From Streptomyces sp. H27-H1 (GTDB lineage: Bacteria > Actinomycetota > Actinomycetes > Streptomycetales > Streptomycetaceae): 64,000 nucleotides of DNA. Made by a program: the position numbers and the translations under genes. How positions within the stretch are numbered: the stretch's first letter is position 1; every line of letters starts with the position of its first letter. Below the pieces are notes generated by a model, which saw only the letters and a list, made by a program, of their open reading frames with translations, was not told the origin of the DNA and ran no database searches. The stretch is from the NCBI RefSeq assembly GCF_026627445.1, contig NZ_JAPNLJ010000012.1:91654-155653 (forward strand), given 5' to 3'. Below are positions 1 to 7,489 of this stretch, piece after piece.

Positions 1-851
1 TCGCGGGCGGCCAGGAGTCCATGACCAACGCCCCCCACCTGCTGCCGAAGTCCCGCGAGGGCTTCAAGTACGGTGCCATCGAGATGCTCGACGCCATGGC
101 CTACGACGGTCTCACCGACGCCTTCGAGAACATCCCGATGGGCCTGTCCACCGAGACCCACAACGCCCGTCTGGGCATCGAGCGGGCCCCGCAGGACGCG
201 TTCGCGGCCACCTCCCACCAGCGGGCAGCCGCCGCGCAGAAGAACGGCGTCTTCGAGGCCGAGATCACCCCGGTCGAGATCCCGCAGCGCAAGGGCGAGC
301 CCGTGGTGTTCTCGCAGGACGAGGGCATTCGGGCGGAGACCACCACCGAGTCCCTCGGCAAGCTGCGCCCGGCCTTCGCGAAGGACGGCACCATCACCGC
401 GGGCACGTCCTCGCAGATCAGCGACGGGGCCGCGGCCGTGGTCGTGATGAGCAAGGCCAAGGCCGAGGAGCTCGGCCTGGAGTGGCTCGCCGAGATCGGC
501 GCCCACGGCAATGTGGCGGGCCCGGACAACTCGCTCCAGTCTCAGCCCTCCAACGCGATCCTGCACGCCCTGAAGAAGGAGGGCCTCGGAGTCGAGGACC
601 TCGACCTCATCGAGATCAACGAGGCCTTCGCGGCGGTCGCCGTGCAGTCAATGAAGGACCTCGGAGTGACCCCGGAAAAGGTGAACGTCAACGGCGGCGC
701 CATCGCCCTGGGCCACCCGATCGGCATGTCCGGCGCCCGTGTGGTGCTGCACCTGGCGCTGGAGCTCAAGCGCCGCGGCGGCGGGGTCGGCGCGGCCGCC
801 CTGTGCGGTGGCGGCGGCCAGGGCGACGCCCTGATCGTCCGCGTCCCGTAG
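1..851 (+). CDS. Thiolase (acetyl-CoA acetyltransferase), 3' part
   Basis: C-terminal part of a thiolase; the frame is open from base 3, so the true start lies before the window. It carries NEAFA, the thiolase signature around [16 protein letters not shown] with the catalytic His, and a C-terminal [11 protein letters not shown] loop with the catalytic Cys. Members of the family catalyse the reversible condensation of two acyl-CoA molecules, acting in the cytoplasm in acetoacetyl-CoA formation or beta-oxidation; the exact substrate cannot be told from this part. A hairpin follows, then meaB 83 bases downstream, so the two may be only partly co-transcribed. Confidence 0.93.
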   Translation, partial: AGGQESMTNAPHLLPKSREGFKYGAIEMLDAMAYDGLTDAFENIPMGLSTETHNARLGIERAPQDAFAATSHQRAAAAQKNGVFEAEITPVEIPQRKGEPVVFSQDEGIRAETTTESLGKLRPAFAKDGTITAGTSSQISDGAAAVVVMSKAKAEELGLEWLAEIGAHGNVAGPDNSLQSQPSNAILHALKKEGLGVEDLDLIEINEAFAAVAVQSMKDLGVTPEKVNVNGGAIALGHPIGMSGARVVLHLALELKRRGGGVGAAALCGGGGQGDALIVRVP

Positions 852-853
852 TC

Positions 854-879
854 GCGGGGCGGCCGCCCGGCCGCCCCGC
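854..879 (+). terminator. Hairpin after thiolase
   Basis: Perfect 11-bp stem (GCGGGGCGGCC with its complement) and a 4-base loop, three bases after the thiolase stop. There is no T-run, as is usual in Streptomyces. It could end or attenuate transcription into meaB. Confidence 0.6.
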
Positions 880-934
880 ACCCCTGCCCGTACGAGACCC
901 GCGGGACCCGCGAGAACGAAGGAGCGCAGCAAGA

Positions 935-1921
935 ATGACGGCGGTGGACGTCCCCCAGCTGGTGGCCCAGGCCCGTGAGGGCAGGCCGCGAGCGGTCGCC
1001 CGGCTGATCTCGCTGGTCGAGGGGGCGTCCCCGCAGCTGCGCGAGGTGATGGCGGCGCTGGCCCCGCTCACGGGCGGCGCGTACGTGGTGGGCCTCACCG
1101 GCTCCCCGGGCGTCGGCAAGTCCACGACCACCTCGGCGCTGGTCTCCGCGTACCGCAAGGCCGGCAAGCGGGTCGGCGTCCTGGCCGTCGACCCGTCCTC
1201 GCCGTTCAGCGGGGGCGCGCTGCTCGGGGACCGGGTGCGGATGTCGGACCACGCCTCCGACCCCGGGGTGTACATCCGCTCCATGGCCACCCGCGGTCAC
1301 CTGGGCGGCCTCGCCTGGGCCGCCCCGCAGGCGATCCGGGTGCTGGACGCGGCCGGCTGCGAGGTGATCCTGGTCGAGACCGTCGGGGTCGGGCAGTCGG
1401 AGGTGGAGATCGCGGCGCAGGCCGACACCTCGGTGGTGCTGCTGGCCCCGGGCATGGGCGACGGGATCCAGGCCGCGAAGGCGGGCATCCTGGAGATCGG
1501 CGACGTCTACGTGGTGAACAAGGCCGACCGGGACGGTGCGGACGCCACCGCCCGGGAGCTGAACCACATGCTGAGCCTGGGGGAGTCCCGGGGCAAGGGC
1601 GACTGGCGGCCGCCGATCGTGAAGACGGTCGCGGCCCGGGCCACGGGCATCGACGAGCTGGTCGAGGCGCTGGAGAAGCACCGGGCGTGGATGGACGAGC
1701 GCGGGGTGCTGGCGCAGCGGCGTACGGCCCGGGCAGCGCGAGAGGTGGAAACGATCGCGATCACCGCGCTGCGGGCGCGGCTCGCCGATGTGCACGGCGA
1801 CGCCCGGCTGGAGGCGCTGGCCGCGCGGGTCGCGCGGGGCGAGCTGGACCCGTACGCGGCCTCGGACGCGCTGCTGGCGACTCTGACGGAACCGGATGCG
1901 GAGCCCGCGGGCCGGTCATAG
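935..1921 (+). CDS. meaB: Acyl-CoA mutase chaperone GTPase MeaB
   Basis: A 328-residue G3E-family GTPase. The P-loop GSPGVGKST is at about 56-64, DPSSPFSGGALLGDR at about 87-100, ETVGVGQSE at about 149-157 and NKAD at about 195-198. MeaB proteins bind adenosylcobalamin-dependent methylmalonyl- or isobutyryl-CoA mutases, gate cofactor loading and protect against inactivation. The ATG at 935 is preceded by GAAGGAG; the frame stays open further upstream but that part overlaps the thiolase and is not MeaB-like. The icmA gene about 8 kb downstream encodes a likely client mutase. Confidence 0.95.
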   Translation: MTAVDVPQLVAQAREGRPRAVARLISLVEGASPQLREVMAALAPLTGGAYVVGLTGSPGVGKSTTTSALVSAYRKAGKRVGVLAVDPSSPFSGGALLGDRVRMSDHASDPGVYIRSMATRGHLGGLAWAAPQAIRVLDAAGCEVILVETVGVGQSEVEIAAQADTSVVLLAPGMGDGIQAAKAGILEIGDVYVVNKADRDGADATARELNHMLSLGESRGKGDWRPPIVKTVAARATGIDELVEALEKHRAWMDERGVLAQRRTARAAREVETIAITALRARLADVHGDARLEALAARVARGELDPYAASDALLATLTEPDAEPAGRS

Positions 1922-1961
1922 ACTGGCGAACGCCCGGAATGCCCCGACGCAGGGAGGTTTC

Positions 1962-2036
1962 ATGGCGAAGCGCGGTAACAAGAAGCGAGCCCGTAGGAAG
2001 AAGAAGGCCAACCACGGAAAGCGTCCCAACTCCTGA
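1962..2036 (+). CDS. Ribosomal protein bL37 (24 aa)
   Basis: Tiny gene encoding 24 residues, MAKRGNKKRARRKKKA followed by NHGKRPNS, extremely rich in Lys and Arg. An ideal Shine-Dalgarno AGGGAGG (1951-1957) stands four bases before the ATG, and a strong terminator follows the stop. Sequence and size match the short actinobacterial large-subunit protein bL37 described from mycobacterial ribosome structures, which sits in rRNA near the peptidyl-transferase centre; this is recalled, not searched. It lies 40 bases after meaB and could share its transcript or have its own. Genes this small are commonly missed in annotation. Confidence 0.85.
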   Translation: MAKRGNKKRARRKKKANHGKRPNS

Positions 2037-2061
2037 TTCGGAGCGGCACGCCGCACGTGGA

Positions 2062-2113
2062 CCTACGAGAGGAGCCGCGCCCCCGTTGCGGGGGGCGCGG
2101 CTCCTCTCGTAGG
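2062..2113. terminator. Bidirectional terminator
   Basis: Perfect 23-bp inverted repeat (arms 2062-2084 and 2091-2113) with a 6-base loop. It lies between the bL37 gene and the convergent PepSY gene and would work in both directions. Confidence 0.9.
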
Positions 2114-2142
2114 TCGTACGGGGGCGGTCGACGGCGGGCCGG

Positions 2143-2706
2143 TCAGTTCCCGTCGTCGTTGTCGTCCGAGTTGGACGAGAGCACCTTGGCCGTGGCGGTG
2201 TCCACGTGCACGTTCTGGGTCTTCCCGTCGGTCGTCTTGACCTCGACGTCCCAGTAGGCGGCTCGACCGTTGTCGTCGTCGTCATCGTCCCACTGGACGG
2301 ACCAGACCTTGCCGGGGTGGGCGGCGACGGCCGCCTTCATCGCCTGCTCGGCGGTCACCTTCGCGGCGAGCAGTCCGGCGTAGTCGTCGGCCTTCTGCTC
2401 ATCGTCCTGGTTCTCCTTGGTGACGCCGCCGCTCGCGGAATCCACCTCGAGTTCCGAGTGGGTGCCGTCCTTGCTGATCACGTCCACGTGCCAGACGGAG
2501 CCGTCGCGCTCGAGGGACTCGATGACGCCGGGGTTGGCCTTCAGGGCCGCCGAGGCGGCCGCCTCGGCGGTGACGTCGGCTCGCGCGGCGGTGGCCGCGG
2601 GCACGGTTTTCGCCGTGTCGGCGGTTGCCGTCGCCGCGGCCGCCACCGGCCCTCCCAATGCCAGGACCACGGCCGCGGCCGCCGAAACAAGAGTGTTGCG
2701 CTGCAT
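2143..2706 (-). CDS. Secreted PepSY-domain protein
   Basis: 187 residues with an N-terminal signal peptide (hydrophobic, Ala-rich, about 1-29) and two PepSY-like repeats, each with a predicted beta-strand core (VWHVDVISKDGTHSELEVD and AAYWDVEVKTTDGKTQNVHVD). Acidic runs (DDDDDD and the C-terminal SDDNDDGN) suggest a charged exterior or metal binding. PepSY domains are thought to inhibit or modulate extracellular peptidases; no partner is adjacent. The ATG at 2706 has an AGGAGG-like sequence just upstream. The role is inferred from the domain only. Confidence 0.85.
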   Translation of the reverse strand: MQRNTLVSAAAAVVLALGGPVAAAATATADTAKTVPAATAARADVTAEAAASAALKANPGVIESLERDGSVWHVDVISKDGTHSELEVDSASGGVTKENQDDEQKADDYAGLLAAKVTAEQAMKAAVAAHPGKVWSVQWDDDDDDNGRAAYWDVEVKTTDGKTQNVHVDTATAKVLSSNSDDNDDGN

Positions 2707-2815
2707 GACTGAACCTCCTCAGGCCGGCCAGGAGCGCCTACGGTTGCTCGGCGGGGCCGGCAGCGAGTGGTGCGTTCCCCACCATTGTCCGGTGATTCGC
2801 CCAGATGGGCGCGCC

Positions 2816-2834
2816 GGGCCCCCGGAGGGGGCTC
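2816..2834 (-). terminator. Short hairpin at marR stop
   Basis: GCCCCC-GGA-GGGGGC stem (2818-2832) immediately after the MarR stop codon. Small stem and no T-run, so a weak terminator. Confidence 0.45.
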
Positions 2835-3318
2835 AGCCCTTGCCGCGGCCCGCGCGAAGGTGTTCGGCGACGGGGCCGAGCGCCTCGCGCAGCGCCGCGA
2901 GGGCGTCCGGCGGGAGCAGGCCGATGAAGTGCCGGCGGACCGACGCGACGTGGTGCGGGGCGACCTTGCGCATCATCTCCATGCCCTCGGGCGTGAGGAC
3001 GGCGTAGAGCCCGCGGCGGTCGGACTCACAGTTCACGCGGCGGACGAGGCCGGCCGCTTCCATGCGGGTGATCTGGTGGGAGAGCCGGCTCTTGGACTGC
3101 AGGGTCGACGTCGCGAGGTCGCTCATCCGCATCCGGTGCTCGTCGGACTCGGAGAGGTTGACGAGGATCTCGTAGTCGTTGTTGGTGAGCCCGAACGGCT
3201 GGAGGTCCTTTTCCAACTGGTGCATCAGCAGTCTGCTGACGTCCAGGTGGGTGCGCCAGGCGCACTGCTCGGCGTCGTTCAGCCAGGGGGCGGCCGTCTC
3301 GGTCTCGATGGTCTCCAT
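2833..3318 (-). CDS. MarR-family transcriptional regulator
   Basis: 161 residues with the winged-helix MarR layout. The recognition helix region is around MRMSDLATSTLQSKSRLSHQITRMEAAG and the wing around LVRRVNCESDRRGLYAVLTPEG. MarR dimers usually repress their own or a neighbouring gene and respond to phenolic ligands or oxidation. It lies downstream of the three AIM24 genes on the same strand, 60 bases after the last one, but has its own predicted promoter placing transcription start at the ATG. The target is unknown. Confidence 0.9.
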   Translation of the reverse strand: METIETETAAPWLNDAEQCAWRTHLDVSRLLMHQLEKDLQPFGLTNNDYEILVNLSESDEHRMRMSDLATSTLQSKSRLSHQITRMEAAGLVRRVNCESDRRGLYAVLTPEGMEMMRKVAPHHVASVRRHFIGLLPPDALAALREALGPVAEHLRAGRGKG

Positions 3319-3324
3319 GAAAGA

Positions 3325-3354
3325 ACTCTACCTAAGAAGTTGAATTGCGTACAA
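3325..3354 (-). promoter_or_regulatory. Predicted leaderless promoter of the MarR gene
   Basis: On the minus strand TTGTAC (3354-3349), an 18-base spacer and TAGAGT (3330-3325) fit a sigma70/HrdB-type promoter. The expected start of transcription, about 7 bases after the -10, falls on the A of the MarR ATG at 3318, implying a leaderless mRNA. Prediction only. Confidence 0.5.
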
Positions 3355-3378
3355 AAATGCTGTGAGGTCAGAGGTTTC

Positions 3379-4197
3379 CTACAGTCCGAAGCGCCGCTGG
3401 AGATCCCCCAGCTGCCCCGGCATCCGCGGTACGCCGACCTGGCCCAGCGGACCCTGTTGCGCTCCGGGCACACCCTGCGCGTTGCCCGTGGCCGCGCCGG
3501 CGCCCACGGCCCCGACCGCCTTCTCCGCCATCAGCATCTCCGACGACTGGAGCAGCACCGTACCCGCGCCCACGAACTCGAACTGGTGCTCCTCGCCGGA
3601 GGAGCCCCCGATGCCCGTCAGCGAGCGCAGGCCCCCGATCACGCCCGACATGTACGCGTGGTCGTAGTGGTGGCAGGGGGAGGGGCAGTCCGCCCATCCC
3701 ACCAGCGCCTGCGGGTCCACGCGCAGCGGCGGCTCCATGAACACCACCGGGCCGTTGGAGGCCGCCACGAACTTCCCGGTGCCGATCAGGGTGAGGAAGC
3801 CCGGGACGATCGACTGCTTCAGCGCGAGCGAGGGCTGATAGGCGAGCAGGTTGCCCGACCGGATGGTCAGGTTGCCGTTGTCCAGGTCGTACGAGTTCAC
3901 GTCGAAGGCCCGGTCGGCCAGCAGCATCTTGCCCTGGCCCTCGGCCACCACCCAGTCGCTCGCGTGCAGCGGCGAGTGGAAGCTCGTACGCAGCAGCCGG
4001 TCGAAGCGGCCGTGGCCGATGCCGTTGAACTCGATGCTCCCGTAGTAGGCGATCATCTTGCCCTTCTGCAGGAACCACTGGCTCCCCTTGAGCTCCACGC
4101 AGAAGGTGTAGGCGTTGACGTTGTCGTCGGACGGCAGGGTGTACGGGTCGAAGACCGTCGGGCCGCCGGGTCCGCCGGTCACAGGGCCAAAGTTCAC
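3379..4197 (-). CDS. AIM24-family protein (third of three)
   Basis: 272 residues of the AIM24/DUF124 beta-helical family, which includes the yeast mitochondrial protein Aim24 and many bacterial proteins of unknown function. The GTG start overlaps the stop of the preceding paralogue (GTGA, 4 bases), so translation is probably coupled. The N-terminus has an extra stretch (residues 1-30) compared with the two sister proteins, and a C-terminal tail rich in Gly, Gln and Pro (about 230-272). No signal peptide, so probably cytoplasmic or membrane-peripheral. Biochemical function unknown. Confidence 0.88.
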   Translation of the reverse strand: MNFGPVTGGPGGPTVFDPYTLPSDDNVNAYTFCVELKGSQWFLQKGKMIAYYGSIEFNGIGHGRFDRLLRTSFHSPLHASDWVVAEGQGKMLLADRAFDVNSYDLDNGNLTIRSGNLLAYQPSLALKQSIVPGFLTLIGTGKFVAASNGPVVFMEPPLRVDPQALVGWADCPSPCHHYDHAYMSGVIGGLRSLTGIGGSSGEEHQFEFVGAGTVLLQSSEMLMAEKAVGAVGAGAATGNAQGVPGAQQGPLGQVGVPRMPGQLGDLQRRFGL

Positions 4198-4844
4198 AAT
4201 TTCTCCTCGGAGGCCTGTACGTACACCGCGCCCTGGCCGGACAGCTCCAGCTGGAACCCCTCGCCGGAGCCGCGCCCGACCATGTCCCGCCAGCCCAGCG
4301 CCGTGGACAGTTTGTTGCGGACCTCGCCGTGGTGGGCGACGTAGGCCTGCGGGTCCACGTGGACCGGCCGCTGCGGGGTGATCGGCAGCTCGATGACCCC
4401 GCCGTGGGCCATCACGGCCACCGAGCCGTGGCCCTTGAGCGTGGTGGTGAACAGGCCCTGGCCGGTCACCTGGCCGCGCACCATGCCCATGACCCCGCCC
4501 TGTGAGCCCATGAACATCGTGCCCTGCTGCAGGGTGCCGTCGAAGGCGAGCAGCCGGTCGGCCTCCACGTAGAGCGTCTCGCCGGTGAGGCTGATGACCT
4601 GGATGTGGTGGCCGCCATGGCCGAACATCACGGTGCCGCTGCCCTCGACCTCCATCAGCGGGGTCTGTTCGTTCGCCACCCGGCGTCCGATCATGCCCAT
4701 CACGCCGCCCTGGCCGCCGGTCAGGCTCGGGGTGAAGGAGACCTCGCCGCGGTAGGCGAGCATCGCGCCGCGCTGGCTGTACATCTTCTGCCCCGGTACG
4801 ACCTGGGCCTCGACCATCTTCGAGTTGATCTCGCGGAACGGCAT
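4194..4844 (-). CDS. AIM24-family protein (second of three)
   Basis: 216 residues beginning MPFREINSKMVEAQVVPGQK. Contains Gly-rich segments typical of the family (GGQGGVMGMIGRR, GSQGGVMGMVRGQ) and the late motif VDPQAYVAHHGEVRNKL. The ATG shares its A with the stop codon of the upstream paralogue (TGATG), fixing the start and indicating coupled translation; the frame open further upstream is not family-like. Function unknown. The three adjacent, differing copies suggest a hetero-oligomer. Confidence 0.9.
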   Translation of the reverse strand: MPFREINSKMVEAQVVPGQKMYSQRGAMLAYRGEVSFTPSLTGGQGGVMGMIGRRVANEQTPLMEVEGSGTVMFGHGGHHIQVISLTGETLYVEADRLLAFDGTLQQGTMFMGSQGGVMGMVRGQVTGQGLFTTTLKGHGSVAVMAHGGVIELPITPQRPVHVDPQAYVAHHGEVRNKLSTALGWRDMVGRGSGEGFQLELSGQGAVYVQASEEKL

Positions 4845-5482
4845 CAGACGTCGCCCCCGACGGTGTTGCGCTCGCTGGGCTGCACGTACACCAGGCCCTC
4901 GCCCTCGAAGCGGATCTGGAACGCCTCGCCGGAGCCCTCGCCCATCAGCGTGCGGAAGGTCACACCGGACTGGAAGGACTGCTGGAGGTTGCCGGTGTGC
5001 GCGATGTACGCCCCCGGGTCGACGGAAAGCGGGTACTGGGCGCTGACGCGCAGCACCACGGCGGGGCCGTCGGACATGATCGCCGCCTGCCCGTTGCCCT
5101 CCACGGTCGTGGTGAACAGGCCGTTGCCGCTCGTAGCGCCGCGCAGGCCGGTGAAGGTGGTGCCGGTGCGCAGACCGGCGTCGGTGCACAGCAGGTTGCT
5201 GGACTCGACGTACAGCTTCTCGCCGCGCAGATTGACCAGATTGATCTCACTCGCGCGGTCGGCGAAGAAGCAGGTGCCGTGCCCCTGCACTTCCATCACG
5301 GTCATCTGCTCGCCGGTGAGCCGCCGGGTCACCATTCCGCGGAGGCCTTCGCCACCGCCGGTCATCTTCTTGAAGGCCATCTGGCCGTCGTACGCGACCA
5401 TGGCGCCGTTCTTCGCTTTCACGGCGTCACCGGTCAGGTCGACGGCGAGCACCTTGCTGCCTTGGAGTCGGAACTGAGCCAC
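4844..5482 (-). CDS. AIM24-family protein (first of three)
   Basis: 212 residues, first gene of the three-gene AIM24 run. Shows the same repeats as its neighbours (GGGEGLRGMVTRR, GLRGATSGNGLF, VDPGAYIAHTGNLQ) and a conserved C-terminal GEGSGEAFQIRFEGEGLVYVQPSE. The transcript probably starts in the 160-base gap shared with the divergent DUF3817 gene. No transmembrane segment or secretion signal. Family function is not established. Confidence 0.9.
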   Translation of the reverse strand: MAQFRLQGSKVLAVDLTGDAVKAKNGAMVAYDGQMAFKKMTGGGEGLRGMVTRRLTGEQMTVMEVQGHGTCFFADRASEINLVNLRGEKLYVESSNLLCTDAGLRTGTTFTGLRGATSGNGLFTTTVEGNGQAAIMSDGPAVVLRVSAQYPLSVDPGAYIAHTGNLQQSFQSGVTFRTLMGEGSGEAFQIRFEGEGLVYVQPSERNTVGGDV

Positions 5483-5641
5483 GGGAAGACGTTATCGGCA
5501 GCGGGCGGCAGCGAACAGGGCCCGTTGGCCGATATCCGCCCTGATCCGCCCCGATCCACCGGGACCGGGCCCCGCGCCGAGACCGGCCGGGGCGGCTGAG
5601 ACACTGGGACGGACCCCCGGCATCCACCCCGAAGGCTCCCC

Positions 5642-5986
5642 GTGGACATCAAGACCGCTTCCGCCCTGCACAGGCTGCGCCTCGTCTCCGTACCGGAGGC
5701 GCTCTCGTTCCCGGCGCTGCTGCTCTTCGGCTCGGTGCTGAGCCGGGTCTCGGACATCGACTACCTGATGATGCCGCTCGGCATCCTCCACGGGTTCCTG
5801 TTCGTCATCTACGCGGTGTTCCTGCTGGACGTCTGGAACAAGGCGAAGTGGCCCCTGAAGAAGGTCGCGCTGTTCTTCCTGCTGGCCCTGGTGCCCTTCG
5901 GCGGGCTCTACGGCGACCGGCTGCTGAAGCGCGAGGAGTCGGCCGGCGTGCTCGCGGCCCGCGCCCGTGAGGCGGCCCGCGCATGA
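5642..5986 (+). CDS. DUF3817 small membrane protein
   Basis: 114 residues with about three transmembrane helices and the DUF3817 hallmark [27 protein letters not shown] start preceded by GAAGG. It overlaps the next gene by 4 bases (ATGA). Function unknown; a second copy of the family lies at 9357-9686. Divergent from the AIM24 operon. Confidence 0.88.
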   Translation: MDIKTASALHRLRLVSVPEALSFPALLLFGSVLSRVSDIDYLMMPLGILHGFLFVIYAVFLLDVWNKAKWPLKKVALFFLLALVPFGGLYGDRLLKREESAGVLAARAREAARA

Positions 5987-6279
5987 TGATCGCCTTCTCG
6001 GTGACCCCGCTGGGCGTCGGCGAAGAGGTCGGCGAGTACGTGGCCGACGCCGTCCGCGTGGTCCGGGAGTCGGGGCTGCCCAACCGCACGGACGCCATGT
6101 TCACCACCATCGAAGGCGAGTGGGACGAGGTGATGGACGTGGTCAAGCGCGCGGTGGCCGCCGTGGAGGCGCGCGCCCCCCGGGTCTCCTTCATCCTCAA
6201 GGCCGACATCCGGCCCGGAGTCACCGACGGCATCACCTCCAAGGTGGAGACGGTGGAACGCCACCTCGCCGAGGGCTGA
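5983..6279 (+). CDS. MTH1187-family (DUF77) thiamine-binding protein
   Basis: 98 residues with a ferredoxin-like fold pattern; [23 protein letters not shown] and [19 protein letters not shown] are characteristic of the DUF77/YkoF-like family, members of which bind thiamine or related ligands as dimers or tetramers. Start overlaps the DUF3817 stop by 4 bases, so the pair is co-translated. The physiological role here is not known. Confidence 0.88.
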   Translation: MMIAFSVTPLGVGEEVGEYVADAVRVVRESGLPNRTDAMFTTIEGEWDEVMDVVKRAVAAVEARAPRVSFILKADIRPGVTDGITSKVETVERHLAEG

Positions 6280-6424
6280 CCAGCTCACACGGCGTGTACC
6301 CGTAGGAACAGCCCTTCGAGGGGCGGGCCCTGAAGCGCTTCCCACCCCCGCGCGGTCCTACGTGCTGGACGCGGCCGGCCGATGCCGGTTCCGGCACGGC
6401 CCCACGGGGTCCTCGGCGGGCCTC

Positions 6425-7414
6425 CTAGGAGCCGGCCGGGCCCGTCGCCAGGGCGATGGCCAGGGGGGTGCGTTCGTAGAGGATCTGATGGCCGTGGCGG
6501 GAGGCGATGAGGAGGCCTGCTCCCCGGAGGGCCTTCAGGTGGGCGGAGACCGTGGAAGGGGCCAGCGACAGCCGGTGGGCCAGGGCCGTGGTCGAGGCCG
6601 GGTCGGTCAGGGCGCAGAGGATGTCTGCGCGGGCCCGGCCCAGCAGCCGGGCCAGCGCCTCCGGGGCCGGGCCGGCCGGGGCCGTCCACAGGGCGCCGAT
6701 GCCCCGGGCCGGGTACACCAGCGTCGGCTGCCACGGCGGGTCGTAGCCGCCGACGACCTCCGGCCAGACGAAGGCGCTCGGCATGAGCAGGAGGCCCTGG
6801 CCGTCGAGCGAGCGGTCGTGGTGGCCCCGGCGGGTGATCGTGAGGGTGTTCCCCGACCAGCGCAGGTCCGGGTGGAGGCCGTCGAAGAGCGCCTCCAGCC
6901 CGCTCGCCGCCAGCCGCCGCGAGTGGAACAGGATGTCCGCCTCCAGCAGGGCCCGCAGCCGCGGCCAGTGCGGGGCGACCAGCACGCACCAGGCCCGTTC
7001 GTACAGATCGGCCAGCTCCCGGACCGCCCGCGCCGGATCCGCCAGCATCCGCTGCCCGGCCTCGCTCTCCAGCGCCCCCGGGGTGCACACCAGGGAGCGC
7101 CGCAGGTCCTCCCGCGCCGCCCCCGGGTCGGTGGACCGGACCCGCGCCAGCTCCTCCTCGAAGGTGACGGAAGGGCCCGTCGGAGGAGGGCTGAGGAAAT
7201 CCGGATTGTGTCCCGCCAGGGGCATCAGCAGCCACAGCGGCCGCAGGTCCAGGCCGGCCGCGGCGGCGCGGATCTGCCGGAGCCAGGGCAGGTGGTAGGC
7301 CTGCCGCTGCGGGCGCAGCAGAACGCGGACCGCCTCCTGGGTCTCCCAGCGCGGAGAGATCGAGAACCGGCAGCGCAGCAGGTCGGCGGGGCCGAAGCGG
7401 AAGTGGAAGGGGAT
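6425..7414 (-). CDS. ArsR-like winged-helix regulator with apparent ATC start
   Basis: About 329 residues if read from 7414. A large N-terminal domain of unknown ligand is followed by a C-terminal ArsR-type helix-turn-helix (DPASTTALAHRLSLAPSTVSAHLKALRGAGLL). The frame encodes a plausible N-terminus, PFHFRFGPADLLRCRF, directly after an ideal AGGAGG with 7-base spacing, but the codon there is ATC. No ATG, GTG or TTG occurs between the in-frame upstream TAG and the ATG at 7225, which would remove the first 63 residues. Either ATC is used, or the short 266-residue form is made. Divergent from an MFS gene that it may control. Confidence 0.8.
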   Translation of the reverse strand: MPFHFRFGPADLLRCRFSISPRWETQEAVRVLLRPQRQAYHLPWLRQIRAAAAGLDLRPLWLLMPLAGHNPDFLSPPPTGPSVTFEEELARVRSTDPGAAREDLRRSLVCTPGALESEAGQRMLADPARAVRELADLYERAWCVLVAPHWPRLRALLEADILFHSRRLAASGLEALFDGLHPDLRWSGNTLTITRRGHHDRSLDGQGLLLMPSAFVWPEVVGGYDPPWQPTLVYPARGIGALWTAPAGPAPEALARLLGRARADILCALTDPASTTALAHRLSLAPSTVSAHLKALRGAGLLIASRHGHQILYERTPLAIALATGPAGS

Positions 7415-7489
7415 GGCCGTACCTCCTGAGTGATTCGGCCGGGAACGAATCTCTGTCCCGTCAGCCTAGGCGCCGCCAGGGTGACCGCT

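Noticed and set aside
542..1795. Long open frame antisense to the thiolase and meaB
   Set aside because: Typical mirror frame of a high-GC gene; His/Arg/Gly-rich with no domain pattern.
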